A DNA stretch of 64,000 nucleotides from Gammaproteobacteria bacterium. GTDB lineage: Bacteria > Pseudomonadota > Gammaproteobacteria > Pseudomonadales > Pseudohongiellaceae. Location: positions 1-64,000 of the forward strand of contig JAURWS010000007.1 in NCBI GenBank assembly GCA_030654835.1, read 5' to 3'. The notes below the pieces were generated by a model, which saw only the letters and a program-made list of their open reading frames with translations, had not been told where the DNA came from and searched no databases. Within the stretch, counting starts at the first letter, position 1. Every line of letters begins with the position of its first letter. Below, one piece after another: positions 63,473-64,000 of the stretch. Position numbers and translations under genes: made by a program.

Positions 63473-63964
63473 TCAGCTATTCTGGGCGGGATTCCACTTC
63501 AGCCACTCTTCAGTGAAATAACCCACGCACTGATTGGCAACCAGCTCTTCGTCGAATTGATCCTGTGACACAGTGGCAATCTTGCCATTTTCCCAGAGCA
63601 GCGCGTGTACGCCGACTGGCGTGTTCCCCCAGTATTCCACTCGCGACGTGTAAGCCACCATATCTCCGGCGACGGTTGCCTGCACTCTGCAGATCAATGA
63701 GTCGCGAGCGGCCACGCGGCGGTACACGCCTGCCGACTCCAGGCCTGCCTCGAAAAGCTTCTGCATGTTCAGTCGAAACTCCTTGGGGTCGCCTGCCAAT
63801 CCTACCCAATCGGTGACCTCGGCATAGACATCAAACTGCGTGATGCCATCCAGCGCCAGGCCATTCCCACGCGGATATACCTGTGCCTGGGAATGCCCGG
63901 ACACAACAACAGACAACAACAAGCTAAAAAGCACGGCGCAGCGGTGGGTATTCAAAATCGTCAC
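63473..63964 (-). CDS. Exported protein of unknown function
   Basis: About 163 residues. I choose GTG 63964 because AGGAG lies seven bases upstream; the ATG at 63988 has none. The leader (VLFSLLLSVVVSGHSQAQ) ends near residue 31. The mature protein is mixed beta and alpha (LDGITQFDVYAEVTDWVG, FRLNMQKLFEAGLESAGV, VQATVAGDMVAYTSRVEYWG) and resembles small periplasmic proteins of unknown role. One Cys each in LICRVQ and NQCVGY may make a disulfide. It ends directly before the MoeB gene; no functional link is known. Confidence 0.75.
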   Translation of the reverse strand: MTILNTHRCAVLFSLLLSVVVSGHSQAQVYPRGNGLALDGITQFDVYAEVTDWVGLAGDPKEFRLNMQKLFEAGLESAGVYRRVAARDSLICRVQATVAGDMVAYTSRVEYWGNTPVGVHALLWENGKIATVSQDQFDEELVANQCVGYFTEEWLKWNPAQNS

Positions 63965-64000
63965 TTCAGGTCTCCTGGATGTGAACACTGTACTGGCAAA

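Overview
The window is chromosomal DNA of a gammaproteobacterium. The evidence is the gene order mreB-mreC-mreD-maf-rng-yhdP-nitrilase with divergent gatC-gatA-gatB, plus rhlB, rdgC, fadH, eptA and a PA4642-type small protein. TGTGGGAGC-type REP palindromes of the kind familiar from Pseudomonas also occur. This points to the Pseudomonadales/Cellvibrionales side of the class; the species cannot be named from the sequence. I saw no rRNA, tRNA, CRISPR array, intact insertion sequence or prophage.

Region by region. 1-5800 is partly decayed: a 5'-cut HNH nuclease gene, a frameshifted gene (764-1914) and an AlbA_2/RecG-like regulator with internal deletions (4807-5792) surround an intact universal stress protein-fadH pair. 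5828-9084 holds a lipid A phosphoethanolamine transferase divergent from a PAP2 phosphatase and a membrane protein. 9087-11407 is a minus-strand operon of a split spermidine-synthase-like system (membrane part, small protein, NUDIX hydrolase, methyltransferase-fold part). 11660-17459 holds a MATE exporter and a convergent acyl-CoA catabolism operon (two acyl-CoA dehydrogenases, histidine phosphatase, APH-like kinase). 17640-25635 is mixed: DUF4105 protein, a small gene behind an SOS-like operator, a ThDP enzyme, an amidohydrolase, a patatin and a LysR regulator. 25862-31449 holds a citrate synthase homologue and a four-gene envelope polysaccharide locus (receiver, TPR/beta-barrel protein, HEAT-repeat membrane protein, family 2 glycosyltransferase).

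31467-43797 carries an oxidoreductase-SelD fusion, a TPR protein, three exported proteins acting or likely acting on peptides (zinc peptidase, glutaminyl cyclase, amidating-lyase-like NHL protein), a HIT protein, mtnA coupled to a class II aldolase/SDR fusion, exbD, a TetR regulator and a DUF445 protein. 43901-59085 is the conserved housekeeping core: cell shape (mreBCD), RNA processing (rng, rhlB), nucleotide sanitation (maf), envelope phospholipid homeostasis (yhdP) and Gln/Asn-tRNA amidation (gatCAB). 59282-63964 holds rdgC, a TonB-dependent receptor, moeB and a small exported protein.

The most interesting items are the receiver/YaiO/HEAT/GT2 polysaccharide locus, the unknown 90-residue gene behind LexA-like boxes, the REP palindrome inside the coding sequence of the SelD fusion, the mtnA-aldolase/SDR pair as a possible two-gene DHAP shunt, the periplasmic peptide-end-modifying trio, the mreC reading frame without a normal start codon, and the citrate synthase whose catalytic Asp is Glu.
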